In this document: positions 1-11,140 of the stretch, piece after piece
Numbering within the stretch: the first letter of the stretch is position 1
How the letters are laid out: the number at the start of each line of letters is the position of its first letter
NCBI GenBank assembly: GCA_903813345.2
Contig: CAIIXF020000012.1
Coordinates: 32,244,501 to 32,308,500, forward strand
DNA length: 64,000 nucleotides
Direction: 5' to 3'
DNA from: Owenia fusiformis
Lineage: Eukaryota > Annelida > Polychaeta > Sabellida > Oweniidae
Position numbers and translations under genes: made by a program
Notes under the pieces: model-generated
What the model was told of the DNA's origin: nothing
What the model saw: the letters and a program-made list of their open reading frames with translations, nothing else
Databases searched by the model: none

Positions 1-493
1 GAACACTCAGTGATATGGCATCTAATATGCCTAAAGATCAAAATGTCCAGTTTGTCAAATCATAAGAGTAATTGTGTAATTATGTGTAGTCCACTAGAGC
101 TTGTTCTTAAATCATTACAATGATACCGAAGATAAAAAAACCTTTTATGAATGATTAGTACAAAAACTTCAGGGCAACTAAAATCAAACATTGTTGCCCT
201 CTATTTAAAAGTCACGGAACTAAAGTTTTTCATGGTGTTGACACTGAACTATGGTAGAAATATTTCTATGCCTTGACATTCCACAACAGTAGACAAACAA
301 CACAAATTTAAACACATTGACAAGGTCAAGGGAAAACATTAGTTGCAAGACTATGGAAGAACAACACCTTGAACAAGGTGTTGATCATTGGTAGTACTAC
401 TATCGAAAACCCTTGATCTTTTTGTGAGGGAAGACTAAGGCCTTTAACACAGTGGCAAAATAAAAAATGCCAGTGTATTTTCTTAAAATGTAC

Positions 494-690
494 TGTTTTA
501 ACTGTCACACGAACTAGTGTCAATGACACCACAGTACAATTTACAATACATGTGAAGGAGACAAAAAGACCTCAGGCAGAATGGAGTGTTATTGCTTTAT
601 TGTACATCATAATGTCTGAATACCTCAGTAGCAACAACATATCTTTCAACTCTGTCACACCAACAAGAGTCAGTGATGACATCATCAATT
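494..690 (-). pseudogene. Degenerate remnant(s) of the local GPCR family
   Basis: Read on the minus strand, 594-690 matches the TM3-ICL2-TM4 part of the receptors at 2104-20643: the segment coding for LTLVGVT, then a deletion through the DRY region, then LLRYSDIMMYNKA corresponding to PLRYPDIMTYNRA. A second, weaker match to the LTLVGVTV segment lies at about 494-535. Reading frames are broken by indels and no flanking TM segments are recognisable. It lies opposite to the array genes, so the cluster once held at least one inverted copy. The homology at 594-690 is clear; the piece at 494-535 is less certain. Confidence 0.6.
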
Positions 691-694
691 AATA

Positions 695-2103
695 TTTTAA
701 ATCGAAAAAATATAAGCTAAGGATGAAATAACCCCATGGTCGAAGTAGCCTCATACGTTGAAGTTCAACGAAGGTCCCCATAAAACATTAAACACAACAT
801 TAAATAAAATAAACAAAGATATCAACTGATCAAGTTAACATTTGAAAGTCTATACGTAATTAAGCACAACTTCAATATTTAATCATTTGCAACTAGGCAA
901 CTAAATGACTGTTCATTTCATAAAAGGTTTCTCGATGTTTAGAGAGTTTCTAGAGTCAAATATAATATGGCGGTAATGATGGTATTTGTGAGCAAGAAAC
1001 ACTTCAAAGAGATGATTTTACAATTTAGAGAAATAATGTTTCTGTTTAGTAATGCTAGCCTATTAAATCATTCAAAATATGCAAGACAAGTGCCAAGGAA
1101 ATGGAAAACTAATTACATGATCTAACGTGAGAAGAAACAATGTCTAATATTTTGCGCCCATGATGACCATTGAATAAAACATATACAGTACAATATAGGT
1201 GGTTTCATAATATTCTATATTCTCAAAATGTTAGTCTTTTTGAACGAATGTAGGATCTATTTTATCAAGGGTTTTCTACACATGTTTGGAAATTTTTACA
1301 GTTGTTCTTATGTTCTTAAATGTTCTTATAGTGTTCAAGAACTTATTTTGAGCTTGGGTTCTTCATGAACTATAAGGAACAGTTCTTGAACATTGAACTG
1401 GGATGAGACCATGCCTTGATGGAAAACACAAAATTGCATTATATGAAATATAATGTCACCTATGAAAATGCAGAAACTAAATAGCTCTCAAATCATGTCA
1501 AAAATTGGAAAATTATCAAAGTTAAATAGACTAAATAGCCATCAAGATAATAGTAACCATTGGAACATCTGTTATCTGTATGAAGTGAAAACAACATTTT
1601 GAAATGAAACGTTAAGCATGGGAAAATCAATGGTCACATAATAAAAAAGCTCTTTTGAAAAACAGTTCTTTTGAAAATGGATTCTACTAAAAGCATGAGC
1701 CTGTGAACGTGAATAGTAAAAATAATCGAGTCGGAGTCTCCTAAGATATTCGAGTTGGGACTCACTTAAAGACTCACTCACAACTCACTTAAAATTATAC
1801 ATGTTCATAATAATAAGAATTCAGGCAAAAACAATAGACTTGAAAATCTGGAGTATTATAAAAAATCAAGTCTGATTCCCCTAAGATATTCTACTTGGCA
1901 CTCCGAGATTCACTTAATTATACATGTTCCTGGGCCTATGACTAAAAGGTAAACCTGCTTTACAACAGTGAGAAAACAGTATGAATGTGATGTAATATGG
2001 AAACAACATTCGCAGTGTATTGGTCACACATGAACAGTAGATCTACAAAGCGTTTTGATAAATAACTTAAAGACATCTTTTTAGGCACATTAGGAGGGAA
2101 AAA
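695..2103. other. Upstream flank without recognisable gene
   Basis: No coding region or RNA gene was recognised. A diverged direct repeat is visible: a segment around 1725-1811 (CCTAAGATATTC followed by CACTTAAAATTATACATGTTC-like sequence) recurs at about 1865-1930. The last ~60 bases before 2104 probably form the 5' UTR of the first receptor, but no convincing TATA box was seen. Confidence 0.4.
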
Positions 2104-3084
2104 ATGGAAAACAACTTGACAGTCAACAAATCCGCATATTCTTCAGATGATTATGAAAACAATGTTTCTATCTATATCATTAAAATTATAATGTTTCTTT
2201 GGATTTGTGGAGGAAATGGCTTGGTGATAACTGCATATCTAAAATACAAGACACTACAATCTGCCACAAATTATTGGATACTCCATTTAGCAATCGCAGA
2301 TTTTTCTATGGGACTAGTCTTAATTTTGGAACTGTGTGGCACGGTATTTTTTGATGGTACTTGGAAAGAATATGACATTCCTCCCGCAGTGTTTTTTATT
2401 GTTTGTGCAATTCTTGAATTTTGTTACATCAGTACAGTTTGGATGTCATTATTGACACTAGTTGGTATAACAGTAGACAGATACATTGCTATATTTTGGC
2501 CATTGAGGTATCCAAACATTATGACATACAATACAGCTAGAGCTGCAGTAGGCGCGATGTGGGGCCTCGTTATCGGGTATAGCGTTGTCACAATATTAGA
2601 ATGGCATTTAAGATCTGTGTCATCTGGAGAAATTGGATTCTGTGTACCAGACTATAATGGATATTCAATTGTACCAATGTTCATCTTTACAGCTATAGTC
2701 ATGATCATTCTCTATACACGCATCTTTACTGTGGTTCATAAACAATCCAAGATGATCGATCCCCATGAAGACACAAGCACAAACCATGAAGAAACTGTTG
2801 TCAAGAAAATTTCAAGAAAGAACTTGATAATCATTAAAACTGCTGTGATCGTAATAGGAATATTTCTTATTTGTTGGATCCCAATGATAGTTCTGACTGG
2901 ACTTTATCTATGGGACCCTAGTGACTTGGTTAATGAACTTTTACCGAATATGTATGAATATGTTTGGTTAATAACTATGGGAAACTCGGGTGTTAACCCG
3001 CTTATATACAGTTATAGACTGAAACCATTTCGAAAAGCATTCTGCAAATTGCTTCATATTAAAACAAGAAATCAAGATGATTAA
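2104..3084 (+). CDS. Orphan class A (rhodopsin-family) GPCR, copy A
   Basis: An intronless 326-residue seven-helix receptor at the plasma membrane; its ligand is unknown. The N-terminus carries sequons (NLT at 4, NKS at 8, NVS at 20) and no signal peptide. Seen in order: TM1 with GNGLVI, TM2 with LAIADFSMG, the TM3 cysteine (3.25) and an ECL2 cysteine for the usual disulfide, DRYIAIFWPLRY after TM3, CWIPM in TM6, and NSGVNPLIYSY in TM7, followed by helix 8 with a possible palmitoylation cysteine (KAFCKLL). Position 3.32 is Tyr, not the Asp of amine receptors, so an aminergic role is unlikely. It is the most diverged intact array member in TM3-ECL2 and ends in KTRNQDD. The start lies just after AGGAGGGAAAAA and matches the length of the paralogues. 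Confidence 0.93.
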   Translation: MENNLTVNKSAYSSDDYENNVSIYIIKIIMFLWICGGNGLVITAYLKYKTLQSATNYWILHLAIADFSMGLVLILELCGTVFFDGTWKEYDIPPAVFFIVCAILEFCYISTVWMSLLTLVGITVDRYIAIFWPLRYPNIMTYNTARAAVGAMWGLVIGYSVVTILEWHLRSVSSGEIGFCVPDYNGYSIVPMFIFTAIVMIILYTRIFTVVHKQSKMIDPHEDTSTNHEETVVKKISRKNLIIIKTAVIVIGIFLICWIPMIVLTGLYLWDPSDLVNELLPNMYEYVWLITMGNSGVNPLIYSYRLKPFRKAFCKLLHIKTRNQDD

Positions 3085-3916
3085 ACAGAAACAACAAGTA
3101 ACTTAATTGAAAGGTTCAATGTTTTCACTCAGTCTAACAAAATGTGCTTTTAAGTCGTCATCCCGTCTATTTTTGTGAGTTGACTCCAGCTTTTCAAGCG
3201 ACTTGCACCACTAAATATTGACAAGATTATTATGAACATTGATGCTTTGGTTATTAGAAAAATATTTATGGCGAAATTTGTATCATCTGGATCAGTCATT
3301 TTGAAAACAAAGTTGAGGATACTAAAAACATGGTTGTCATGGCTACAAATTACTATTCGTTTTAAATCTAGAAAATAAACTGTTCGTTGGGATAATTATT
3401 ACTGTTTATACATTGGTTGATTAATAATATATGTGTGAGATGACTTAATGTTGCTGACATCAATAACTGTCCATTTGCTACCTGGCAACTACTGTACTAG
3501 AATAATGGTCATTTCAAATGAAAAAATGAATATAATGCCTCTCCATCAATTTGTAGGCTATTAAATTTTAGGAGTAGGAGTTAGTGATAGACAACATCAG
3601 TTATGACATTAATTACTTGAACTAAACGAACATTCCTTGAGTATGAAATAGAACTCTAAATGATGATGCCAGTTTTGAAATTAACTGATAAAAATAGAAC
3701 ATCTTTTGAAATGTAGTTTAGTACTCTTTCAATAAACCGTTTCTGCTATCAAAAAGCACATAAGATATCCGTAAAAGAGAGACAAATATCTAATCGGGTG
3801 AACTACAACATTGTACTATGTTATGTGGATAATAGGCATTTACATGTAGCATATTTGGAGAGCAAAAGTGGACACAAACCTAACGAAGTAATCTTAATAA
3901 TAAATAATAATAAAAA
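3085..3916 (+). repeat. Inter-receptor spacer, copy 1
   Basis: Non-coding DNA between receptors A and B. The same spacer recurs at 8056-8828 and in shortened form at about 11141-11839, 14270-14963 and 17271-17971, each time ending at a receptor start codon. Shared landmarks are a 3'-flank segment with ACTCAGTC(A/T)AACAAAATG, a block containing ATCATCTGGATCAGTCATTT, and a promoter-proximal block with AGAGAGACAAATATCTAA shortly before the ATG. It probably combines the 3' UTR of one receptor with the promoter of the next. Confidence 0.7.
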
Positions 3917-4897
3917 ATGGATGACAGCCAGACAATAAATAAAACATCAGATTCTGCGAGTTTCATTGTGCCTACTGTTCCAAGTTATATCACTAGAATA
4001 ATAATGTTTCTCTGGATTTGTGGGGGAAATGGCTTGGTGATAACTGCATATCTAAAATACAAAACACTACAATCTGTCACGAATTATTGGATACTCCATT
4101 TAGCAATTGCAGATTTTACAATGGGAGTGGAAATAATTGTTGAACTTGGTGGTCAAATTTTTCTAGATGGATCTTGGATTGAATATGCCATTCCACCCGC
4201 GGTCTTTTTTGTCTACTGCTCAACTATTGTGATTCTTTACAACACTTCAACTTTCGTGTCATTATTGGCGCTAATTGGTGTAACAGTAGATAGATACATA
4301 GCTATATTTTGGCCACTGAGGTATCCAGACATCATGACATACAATAGAGCAAGAGCCGCAGCCGGAACAATGTGGGGTGTCCTTATTGGTTATAGCATTG
4401 TCATAATACTAGAATTGCGACTGAGATCTGGTGCATCGGGGAACATTGAAATTTGCGTGACAGATTTAACAGCATATCTATTTGGAGTAGCTTTCTCTTT
4501 AACAGCCATTATAATGATCATTCTCTACATACGCATCTTTACTGTGGTTCACAAACAGTCAAAGATGATCGCTCCCCATGAAGAAACTAGCACCAACCAT
4601 GAAGAAACTGTTGCTAAGAAAACTCCAAGAAAGAATTTGATAATCATTAAAACTGCAATGATTGTGCTAGGAATATTTTTGCTGTGTTGGATACCAATGG
4701 TCATTTTCCTTGGATTTTACCTTTGGGATGCTAATGCTGAGTATAACATGACATTTTTGAGAATTTTTGAATACATTCGGTACATTTCTGTAGGCAATTC
4801 AGGGGTCAATCCCCTTGTATATAGTTATAGGCTGAAACCATTTCGAATGGCATTGTGCAAACTGCTCCACATCAAAACAGGAAATCAAGAGCAATAG
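3917..4897 (+). CDS. Orphan class A GPCR, copy B
   Basis: Intronless, 326 residues. The N-terminus MDDSQTINKTSD has one sequon (NKT). It has the family hallmarks: GNGLVI (TM1), LAIADFTMG (TM2), DRYIAIFWPLRY (end of TM3), CWIPM (TM6) and NSGVNPLVYSY (TM7), plus a short basic ICL3 with a KKTPRKN segment and a C-tail ending KTGNQEQ. ECL3 contains an extra sequon (NMT). It belongs to the same subgroup as the copies at 8829, 11840, 14964 and 17972 and is closest to the last of these in the ECL3-TM7 region (LRIFEYIRYIS). The start ATG follows an A-rich stretch (AATAATAAAAA) conserved before most paralogues. The ligand is unknown; Tyr at 3.32 argues against biogenic amines. Confidence 0.93.
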   Translation: MDDSQTINKTSDSASFIVPTVPSYITRIIMFLWICGGNGLVITAYLKYKTLQSVTNYWILHLAIADFTMGVEIIVELGGQIFLDGSWIEYAIPPAVFFVYCSTIVILYNTSTFVSLLALIGVTVDRYIAIFWPLRYPDIMTYNRARAAAGTMWGVLIGYSIVIILELRLRSGASGNIEICVTDLTAYLFGVAFSLTAIIMIILYIRIFTVVHKQSKMIAPHEETSTNHEETVAKKTPRKNLIIIKTAMIVLGIFLLCWIPMVIFLGFYLWDANAEYNMTFLRIFEYIRYISVGNSGVNPLVYSYRLKPFRMALCKLLHIKTGNQEQ

Positions 4898-4971
4898 ATT
4901 TGTTGAATGTCCAAATATCCATGCGATAAGAAATATAATACTTCAAATCAAATCAAATTCTTTGACAATTA

Positions 4972-5119
4972 CTGAGGACTAGTGCATCAGGAAACATTAC
5001 TGATTGTACAAAGATATATATTGCAACGGCATATTTGTATGAAGCAGCTTTTATCCTCACAGCTGTAATCATGATTATTCTCTACATTCACATCTTCACT
5101 GTGGTTCACAAACAATCAA
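4972..5119 (+). pseudogene. 5' half of a GPCR relic (ECL2-TM5)
   Basis: Nearly identical to about 20163-20308 inside receptor H: it encodes a diverged ECL2 and TM5 ending in the VVHKQS segment of ICL3, then stops abruptly. It has no start codon or upstream helices. Homologous half-copies follow receptors D, E and F (9862, 12888, 15996). Here the matching 3' half lies 2.6 kb downstream at 7722-8055, so this pair shows the original state: a receptor copy interrupted at ICL3 by inserted DNA. Confidence 0.85.
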
Positions 5120-7721
5120 TAAAGGACCCACAGTCCTGTGCTCACACAGTGTAGAACCTTTCTAAAGAGGAATGTATATCCTGATTTTCAAACAAAATTA
5201 TTGATTTTGATTTGTAGTCTCGAACTATGAGAAACTTATAAAAAACAGTTGTGTGACCTCGTTTGATGACCTTTGACCTTGAAAATTTTACTTATTCAGA
5301 GCTCTGTAGGTCTTTTGTGATTAAGGTGACCAAAATTTACATCCAAATAATCAATTTGAAAAATCAATTTTTTTTACCTTTCCAAGGTCACTGAAGGTCA
5401 AATCTCAAAACTAAGGTCGGATTTGAACTCCTGGCAACTTGTAGACGATTTTCCCAAAACAATTTAGTCAAATTGAAGCAAGTTGAAAAATAACTTATTT
5501 TTACTGGTTTTTGATGTCAAATATCTCAAAAACAGTAAAAATTTGATGCAGACATATATTGAGAAACATGCAGGGAATGCTTAAAGATCTAATAGCAAAG
5601 GTTTTGCAAAAATAAATCAATGTAGTATAAAACAAATGTATGTATAATGAAGAAATAAATATATAATGAAAAAAATATATATGTGTTTGTAATATTGGTA
5701 TAAACTTAAGATTAAAAAGTGTCACTATCTCTTTCATTTTTCAACAAATATAGGCTCACATGACATGTGACGCGGGGCAGGCAATTTTGATCTATCGTAG
5801 ACCATATCAGTATCATATTGCTGATATTTCAACCTCGTCTTGCGAGGCCATTTTGATTTGAAACATCTTGAATTTGGTGTCAAAATGAAGCTGGTCACGC
5901 CCACTTTCAGAGTTATCAATGAATCATTTACTACGACTACTATATTCATTTAGGACGCGTGTAAAGTTAACCAATCAGAAAGACAATTGTTCCAAATATG
6001 GCAGTTCATTAACATTCAGTGTTTACTACTGCTTTTCGCGTCATGACAACACGAGTAGTAACCAATCAAGATGCCGTATTTTATCACGTGAGTTCAGAGT
6101 GACACGCACGCGACATGTTGTCTGAGGTGATGGCGATGTTGAACAATTTCTTCTCGGAATTTGTCCAGAGAAATCAGCGATTCTAAATTAAGGTAGGATC
6201 TGCCATTTTTTCCTGTACAAGTTATAACTTATCTCTATCGAATCCTAAAGTTTTGGAAGAAGATATGAAGCGTAGGTTTAAAAACGAAGCGATTAATTTG
6301 ACGATCTGATTTTGCAATTTGCAATGGCCAATTTACTGCAAGTCCAGTGCATGTATTTGACAAGAGATAGCGCCAAGTCTTGTAGTCTTTGCAATCTTTG
6401 CAGAAAACCTGTTTTCATAATCTGTTTTCCGCATCTAGATTCAAACTGAATATGATAATAGGATCGCTGGAATCTTCATTCAATGGCAACGGGTCTTCAT
6501 TCCAGAACTCACATTTTTAGTTGATTCTCCGTCATAGTTCTTGTCTAAAGTCCCCATATCTGCTCTCTTACTGCCATACTTGCACACATTTCCCCTCCTT
6601 AAATTGTCTATATTCAAATTACACCCTCTCGCCGATTTATATAGCCATTTCCCAGAACCCGGGAATCAGAATCGCTGATGTTTGCCATATTAAACATATT
6701 ATATGTACTGTAATATCTGTACATTGCCTGCTACGCGTAATGGTCACGTGACTAGCGCGATACAGGAAAAATGGGGAATTTCGAAACAACAATTTTTGGG
6801 CACTTTTATTGCAAATTTCAGGTATTTATAAAGTGTTTGTGGTATAAAATATAATCCACAGACATAAATGAACATCCAAACTACATATTTCATTAAGTTT
6901 TGGAGCCTTTTCTGCTCTTAAATTAACATCTTTAAATCTAGTTTTGATGTAATTCATTGCAAGAAATGATCAAGTATAAGGCAAACTTTAAGAAACTTGT
7001 CAATCACAAAACCTGCCATTGACTTTATACATGAGAAAGTTCCCTGAAAATGACTCCCTAAAGTCCTGTTTTTTTGTCAAATATTATAGAATAAAAACCA
7101 AAAATTGTAATTCCAAGAGAGGACATATGATGCACATACAGCAACTACTACCACTTATTTGAAAGTTCTACTTCAACAAAGTGTCTTATATTTACAGAAA
7201 ACCTGACTTTTTGACTTCAAAATCGGCAATCTCTCAGAAACCAGGCGAACTTGAGAAATGGCGATGATAGGTCAAACAGGCATTATGGACATGCATAAAA
7301 TGAATGTGAATATGACTCAATACGAATAGCAGTTTTAATTTGTGCAGCCAATGATGATTGACTTAATACAAGAGAAAGTTCCCTGAAAATGACAAAGTCC
7401 TACTTTTTGTCAAATTTTATATAGTAAACACCAAAAACTGTAACTTCAAGAGCTCTGAAATCTTCAGAGAACATAAGTTGCATATACAGCAACTACTACA
7501 AGTTATTTGAAAGTTGTACTTCAATAAAGTGTCTAGTATTTACAGAAAATTTGACTTTTTGTCAAATCAGCAATTTCTTGGACACTGGGCAAACTTGGGA
7601 AATGGTGATGATAGGTCAAATAGGCATTATGAATATGCATAAAATGAATGTGGATATGACTCAATCCGAATAACAGTTTTAACTTGTGCAGCCAATGTTT
7701 ACGGACGGACCAACGGACAAA
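5120..7721 (+). mobile_element. Non-coding element interrupting a GPCR relic, copy 1
   Basis: This block sits exactly where an intact receptor has continuous ICL3 coding sequence. It starts with ACCCACAGTCCTGTG and ends with TTTACGGACGGACCAACGG. Related copies without the inner insertion occur at 10010-11140, 13035-14268 and 16144-17270. Its right part is a tandem dimer: a ~370 bp module (GAGAAAGTTCCCTGAAAATGAC ... GATGATAGGTCAAA.AGGCATTATG) occurs twice, at about 6950-7340 and 7345-7720. No protein-coding region was recognised and no clear terminal repeats were found, so its class is unknown. Confidence 0.6.
5581..6935. mobile_element. 1.35 kb insertion with short inverted ends
   Basis: Present in this copy of the element but absent from the otherwise matching copy near 13497, where the flanks join as TGCTTAAATCTAG. 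The ends are inverted: TTAAAGATCTAATA on the left, and on the right the reverse complement reads TTAAAGATGTTAAT. No transposase or other convincing protein is encoded; short ORFs around 5734-6125 and 6521-6751 look random. This is best read as a non-autonomous DNA transposon or an insertion of unknown type, possibly at a TTAA-like target. Confidence 0.5.
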
Positions 7722-8055
7722 AATGATCGCTCCCCATGAAGACACTAGCACCAACCAGGAAGAAACTGTTGCTAAGAAAACATCAAGAAAGAACTTCATA
7801 ATTATCAAAACTGCTGTGATCTTAATAGGAATATTTCTTATTTGTTGGCTACCAATAGTAATTTTCACTGGGTTTTATTTTTGGAATATTAATGCCACAT
7901 AAAGTGTAACTTTTATGACACTCTCTGAATACGTTTGGTTTATCTCTATGGGTAGCTCAGGTGTTAACCCACTTATATACAGTTATAGACTGAAACCATT
8001 CCGACAAGCATTCTGCAAATTGCTTCATATTAAAACAAGAAATCAAGACGATTAA
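7722..8055 (+). pseudogene. 3' half of a GPCR relic (ICL3-TM7-tail)
   Basis: It resumes at the ICL3 methionine (MIAPHEDTSTNQEE) and runs through TM6 (CWLP), TM7 (SSGVNPLIYSY) and the tail KTRNQDD. It is closest to receptor H, but its tail and 3' flank match receptor A. A TAA replaces the Tyr codon of the NATY segment in ECL3 (about 7900-7902, where H has TAC). With the separated 5' half at 4972 it forms one dead receptor gene. Confidence 0.87.
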
Positions 8056-8828
8056 AGAGAAACAACGAGAAACCTAATTGAAATGTTCAGTGTTTTCACT
8101 CAGTCAAACAAAATGTACTTTTTAGTCAACTTCCTGTCTATTTTTGAGTTGACTTGCACCACTTATAGTAACAAGATTATCTTAAACATTGATGCTCTGG
8201 TTATTAAGAAAAATGTTTATGATTATTTAATAATGGCGAAATTTGTATCATCTGGATCAGTCATTTTGAAAACAAACTAAAAACATGGTTTTCATGGCTA
8301 CAAATTACTATTCGTTTTAAAATTATTACTGTTCATACATTGGTTGAATAATAATATATATGTGAGATGACTTAATGCTGTTGACATCAATAACTGTCCA
8401 TTTGCAACCTGGCAACTACTGTACTAGAATAATGGTCATTTCAAATGAAAAATAAATATATGCCACTCCATCAATTTGTATGCTATTAAATTTTAGAAGT
8501 AGGAGTGTGATAGACAACATCAGTTAAATCATTAATTACTTGAGCTAAACGAACATTCCTTGAGTATGAAATAGAACTCTAAATGAAGATGACACAGTTT
8601 TGAAAGTAACTGATAAAAATAGAACATCTTTTGAAATGTAGTTTAGTACTCCTACAATACACCTTTTCTACTATCAAAAAGCAAATAAGATATCTGTAAA
8701 AGAGAGACAAATATCTAAACGGGTGAACTACAATGTTCTGTGGATAATAGGAATTAACAGGGAGCATATTTGGAAAGCAAAAGCGGACACAAACCTTAAG
8801 AATTAATCTTAATAATAAATGATAAAAA
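8056..8828 (+). repeat. Inter-receptor spacer, copy 2
   Basis: Homologous to 3085-3916 along most of its length, with small indels. It follows the relic exactly as copy 1 follows receptor A, which supports a block duplication of receptor plus spacer. No gene was recognised; the promoter-proximal block with GAGAGACAAATATCTAAAC is retained about 115 bases before the next ATG. Confidence 0.7.
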
Positions 8829-9809
8829 ATGGATGACAACCAGACAATAAATAAAACATCAGATTCTGCGAGTTTCATTGTGCCTAATGTTCCAAGTTAT
8901 ATCACTAGAATAATAATGTTTTTATGGATTTGTGGAGGAAATGGCTTGGTGATAACTGCATATCTAAAATACAAGACACTACAATCGGTCACAAATTATT
9001 GGATACTTCATTTAGCAATTGCAGATTTTACAATGGGAGTAGAAATAATTGTTGAACTTGGTGGTCAAATTTTTCTTGATGGATCTTGGACTGAATATGC
9101 CATTCCACCAGCGGTCTTTTTTGTGTACTGTGCAACTATTGTGATTCTTTACAACACTTCAACTTTCATGTCATTATTGACACTAGTTGGTGTTACAGTA
9201 GATAGATACATTGCTATATTTTGGCCACTGAGGTATCCAGACATTATGACATACAATAGAGCAAGAGCCGCAGCCGTAACAATGTGGGTTGTCCTTATTG
9301 GGTATAGCATTGTCTCAATACTAGAACTGCGACTGAAATATGGAGCATCGGGGAACATTGAAATTTGCGTGACAGACTTAATACCATACCTATTTGGAGT
9401 AGCTTTCTCTTTAACAGCCATTATAATGATCATTCTCTACATACGCATTTTTACTGTGGTCCACAAACAATCCAAGATGGTCGCTCCCCATGAAGAAACT
9501 AGCACCAATCATGAAGAAACTGTTGCTAAGAAGACTCCAAGAAAGAATTTGATAATCATTAAAACTGCAATGATTGTACTAGGCATATTTCTAATGTGTT
9601 GGATACCAATGGTCATTTTCCTTGGATTTTACCTTTGGGATGCTAATGCAATGTATAACATGACATTTTTGAGAACTTTGGAATATATTCGGTACATATC
9701 TGTAGGCAATTCAGGGGTCAATCCCCTTGTATATAGTTATAGGCTGAAACCATTTCGAATAGCATTCTGCAAACTGCTCCACATCAAAACAGGAAATCAA
9801 GAGCAATAG
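8829..9809 (+). CDS. Orphan class A GPCR, copy D
   Basis: Intronless, 326 residues, with all family hallmarks: DRY motif, CWIP in TM6, NSGVNPLVYSY in TM7, and the TM3 and ECL2 cysteines. From the middle of TM1 to the stop its protein is identical to copy E at 11840; they differ only near the N-terminus (D3, A14 and I28 here versus V3, V14 and V28 in E). The TM3-TM4 region (SLLTLVGVT; AVTMWVVLIGYS) and ICL3 MVAPHEE mark the D/E subtype. Such identity implies very recent duplication or gene conversion. The start choice follows the conserved AAAAA-ATGGATG context. Confidence 0.93.
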   Translation: MDDNQTINKTSDSASFIVPNVPSYITRIIMFLWICGGNGLVITAYLKYKTLQSVTNYWILHLAIADFTMGVEIIVELGGQIFLDGSWTEYAIPPAVFFVYCATIVILYNTSTFMSLLTLVGVTVDRYIAIFWPLRYPDIMTYNRARAAAVTMWVVLIGYSIVSILELRLKYGASGNIEICVTDLIPYLFGVAFSLTAIIMIILYIRIFTVVHKQSKMVAPHEETSTNHEETVAKKTPRKNLIIIKTAMIVLGIFLMCWIPMVIFLGFYLWDANAMYNMTFLRTLEYIRYISVGNSGVNPLVYSYRLKPFRIAFCKLLHIKTGNQEQ

Positions 9810-9861
9810 ATTTGTTGAATGTCCAAATATTCATGCTATAAGAAATATTCTTTGACAATTA

Positions 9862-10009
9862 CTGAGGACTGCCGCATCAGGAAACATTACTGATTGTACA
9901 AAGATATATATTGCAACGGCATATTTGTATGAAGCAGCTTTTATCCTCACAGCTGTAATCATGATCATTCTCTACATTCACATCTTCACTGTGGTTCACA
10001 AACAATCAA
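9862..10009 (+). pseudogene. 5' half of GPCR relic following copy D
   Basis: Same ECL2-TM5 half-receptor fragment as at 4972, ending at the ICL3 junction (CACAAACAATCAAT) and followed by the non-coding element. Its 3' half is missing: in this unit the element joins directly to spacer sequence at about 11140. Confidence 0.8.
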
Positions 10010-11140
10010 TAGACCCACGGTCCTGTACTCACACAGTGTAGAACCTACAGAGGAATGTATATCCTGATTTTCAAACAAAATTATTGATTTTGATTTGTAG
10101 TCTCGAACTTTGAGAAACTTAGATAGCACAGTTTGTGACCTAGTTTGAGGACCTTTGACCTTGAACATTTTACTTATTCAGAGCTCAGTAGGTTTTTTGT
10201 GATTAAGGTGACCAAAATTTACATGCAAATAATCAATTTGAAAAATCAACTTTTTTGACTTTTCCAAGGTCACTGATGGTCAAATCTCAAAACTAAGGTC
10301 AGATTTGAACTCCTGGTAACTTGTAAACAATTTTCCCCCAAAAATTTGGTCAAATTGAAGCAAGTTGAAAAATAATAATGATGTTATTCATTGAAAGGAA
10401 TGAACAAGTATAGGGACAACTTTGAGAAACTTGTCAATCACAAAACCTGCCATTGACGATATACATGAGAAAGTTCCCTGAAAATGACTCCCTAAAGTCC
10501 TGCTTTTTGGCAAATTTTATAGAGTAACACCAAAAACTGTAATATCAAGAGCTCTGAAATCTTCAGAGAACATAAATTGCACATACAGCAACTACTACCA
10601 CTTATTTGAAAGTTCTACTTCAACAAAGTGTCTTATATTTACAGAAAACTTGACTTTTTCAAAATCGGCAATTTCTCAGAAACCAGGCAAACTTGAGAAA
10701 TGGCGATGATAGGTCAAACAGGCATTATGGATATGTATAAAATGAATGTGAATATGACTCAATACGAATAGCAGTTTTAATTTGTGCAGCCAATGATGAT
10801 TGACTTTAAACAGAGAAAGTTCCCTGAAAATGACAAAGTCCTACTTTTTGTCAAATTTTATAGAGTAAACACCAAAAACTGTAATTTCAAGAGCTCTGAA
10901 ATCTTCAGACAACATAAGTTGCATATACAGCAACTACTACAAGTTATTTGAAAGTTCTACTTCAATAAAGTGTCTAGTATTTACAGAAAATTTGACTTTT
11001 AGTCAAAATCAGCAATTTCTCGGACACAATGGCGAACTTGGGAAATGGTGATGATAGGTCAAATAGGCATTATGAATATGCATAAAATGAATGTGGATAT
11101 GACTCAATTCCAAATAACAGTTTTAATTTGTACAAGCTAA
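10010..11140 (+). repeat. Non-coding element, copy 2
   Basis: Homologous to 5120-7721 without the 1.35 kb insertion. It also lacks about 120 bp present in copy 3 (joined as GAAAAATAATAATGATG). The two ~370 bp dimer modules are visible at about 10380-10780 and 10790-11130. The right end is cut: after TTTGTACAAGCTAACTCAGTC the spacer begins, so the relic 3' half has been deleted. No coding potential seen. Confidence 0.6.

Noticed and set aside
9149-9433. Minus-strand open frame of 94 codons inside receptor D, with equivalents at 12160, 15284, 18292 and 20064
   Set aside because: These are antisense shadows of conserved receptor coding sequence; they recur only because the sense genes are paralogues.
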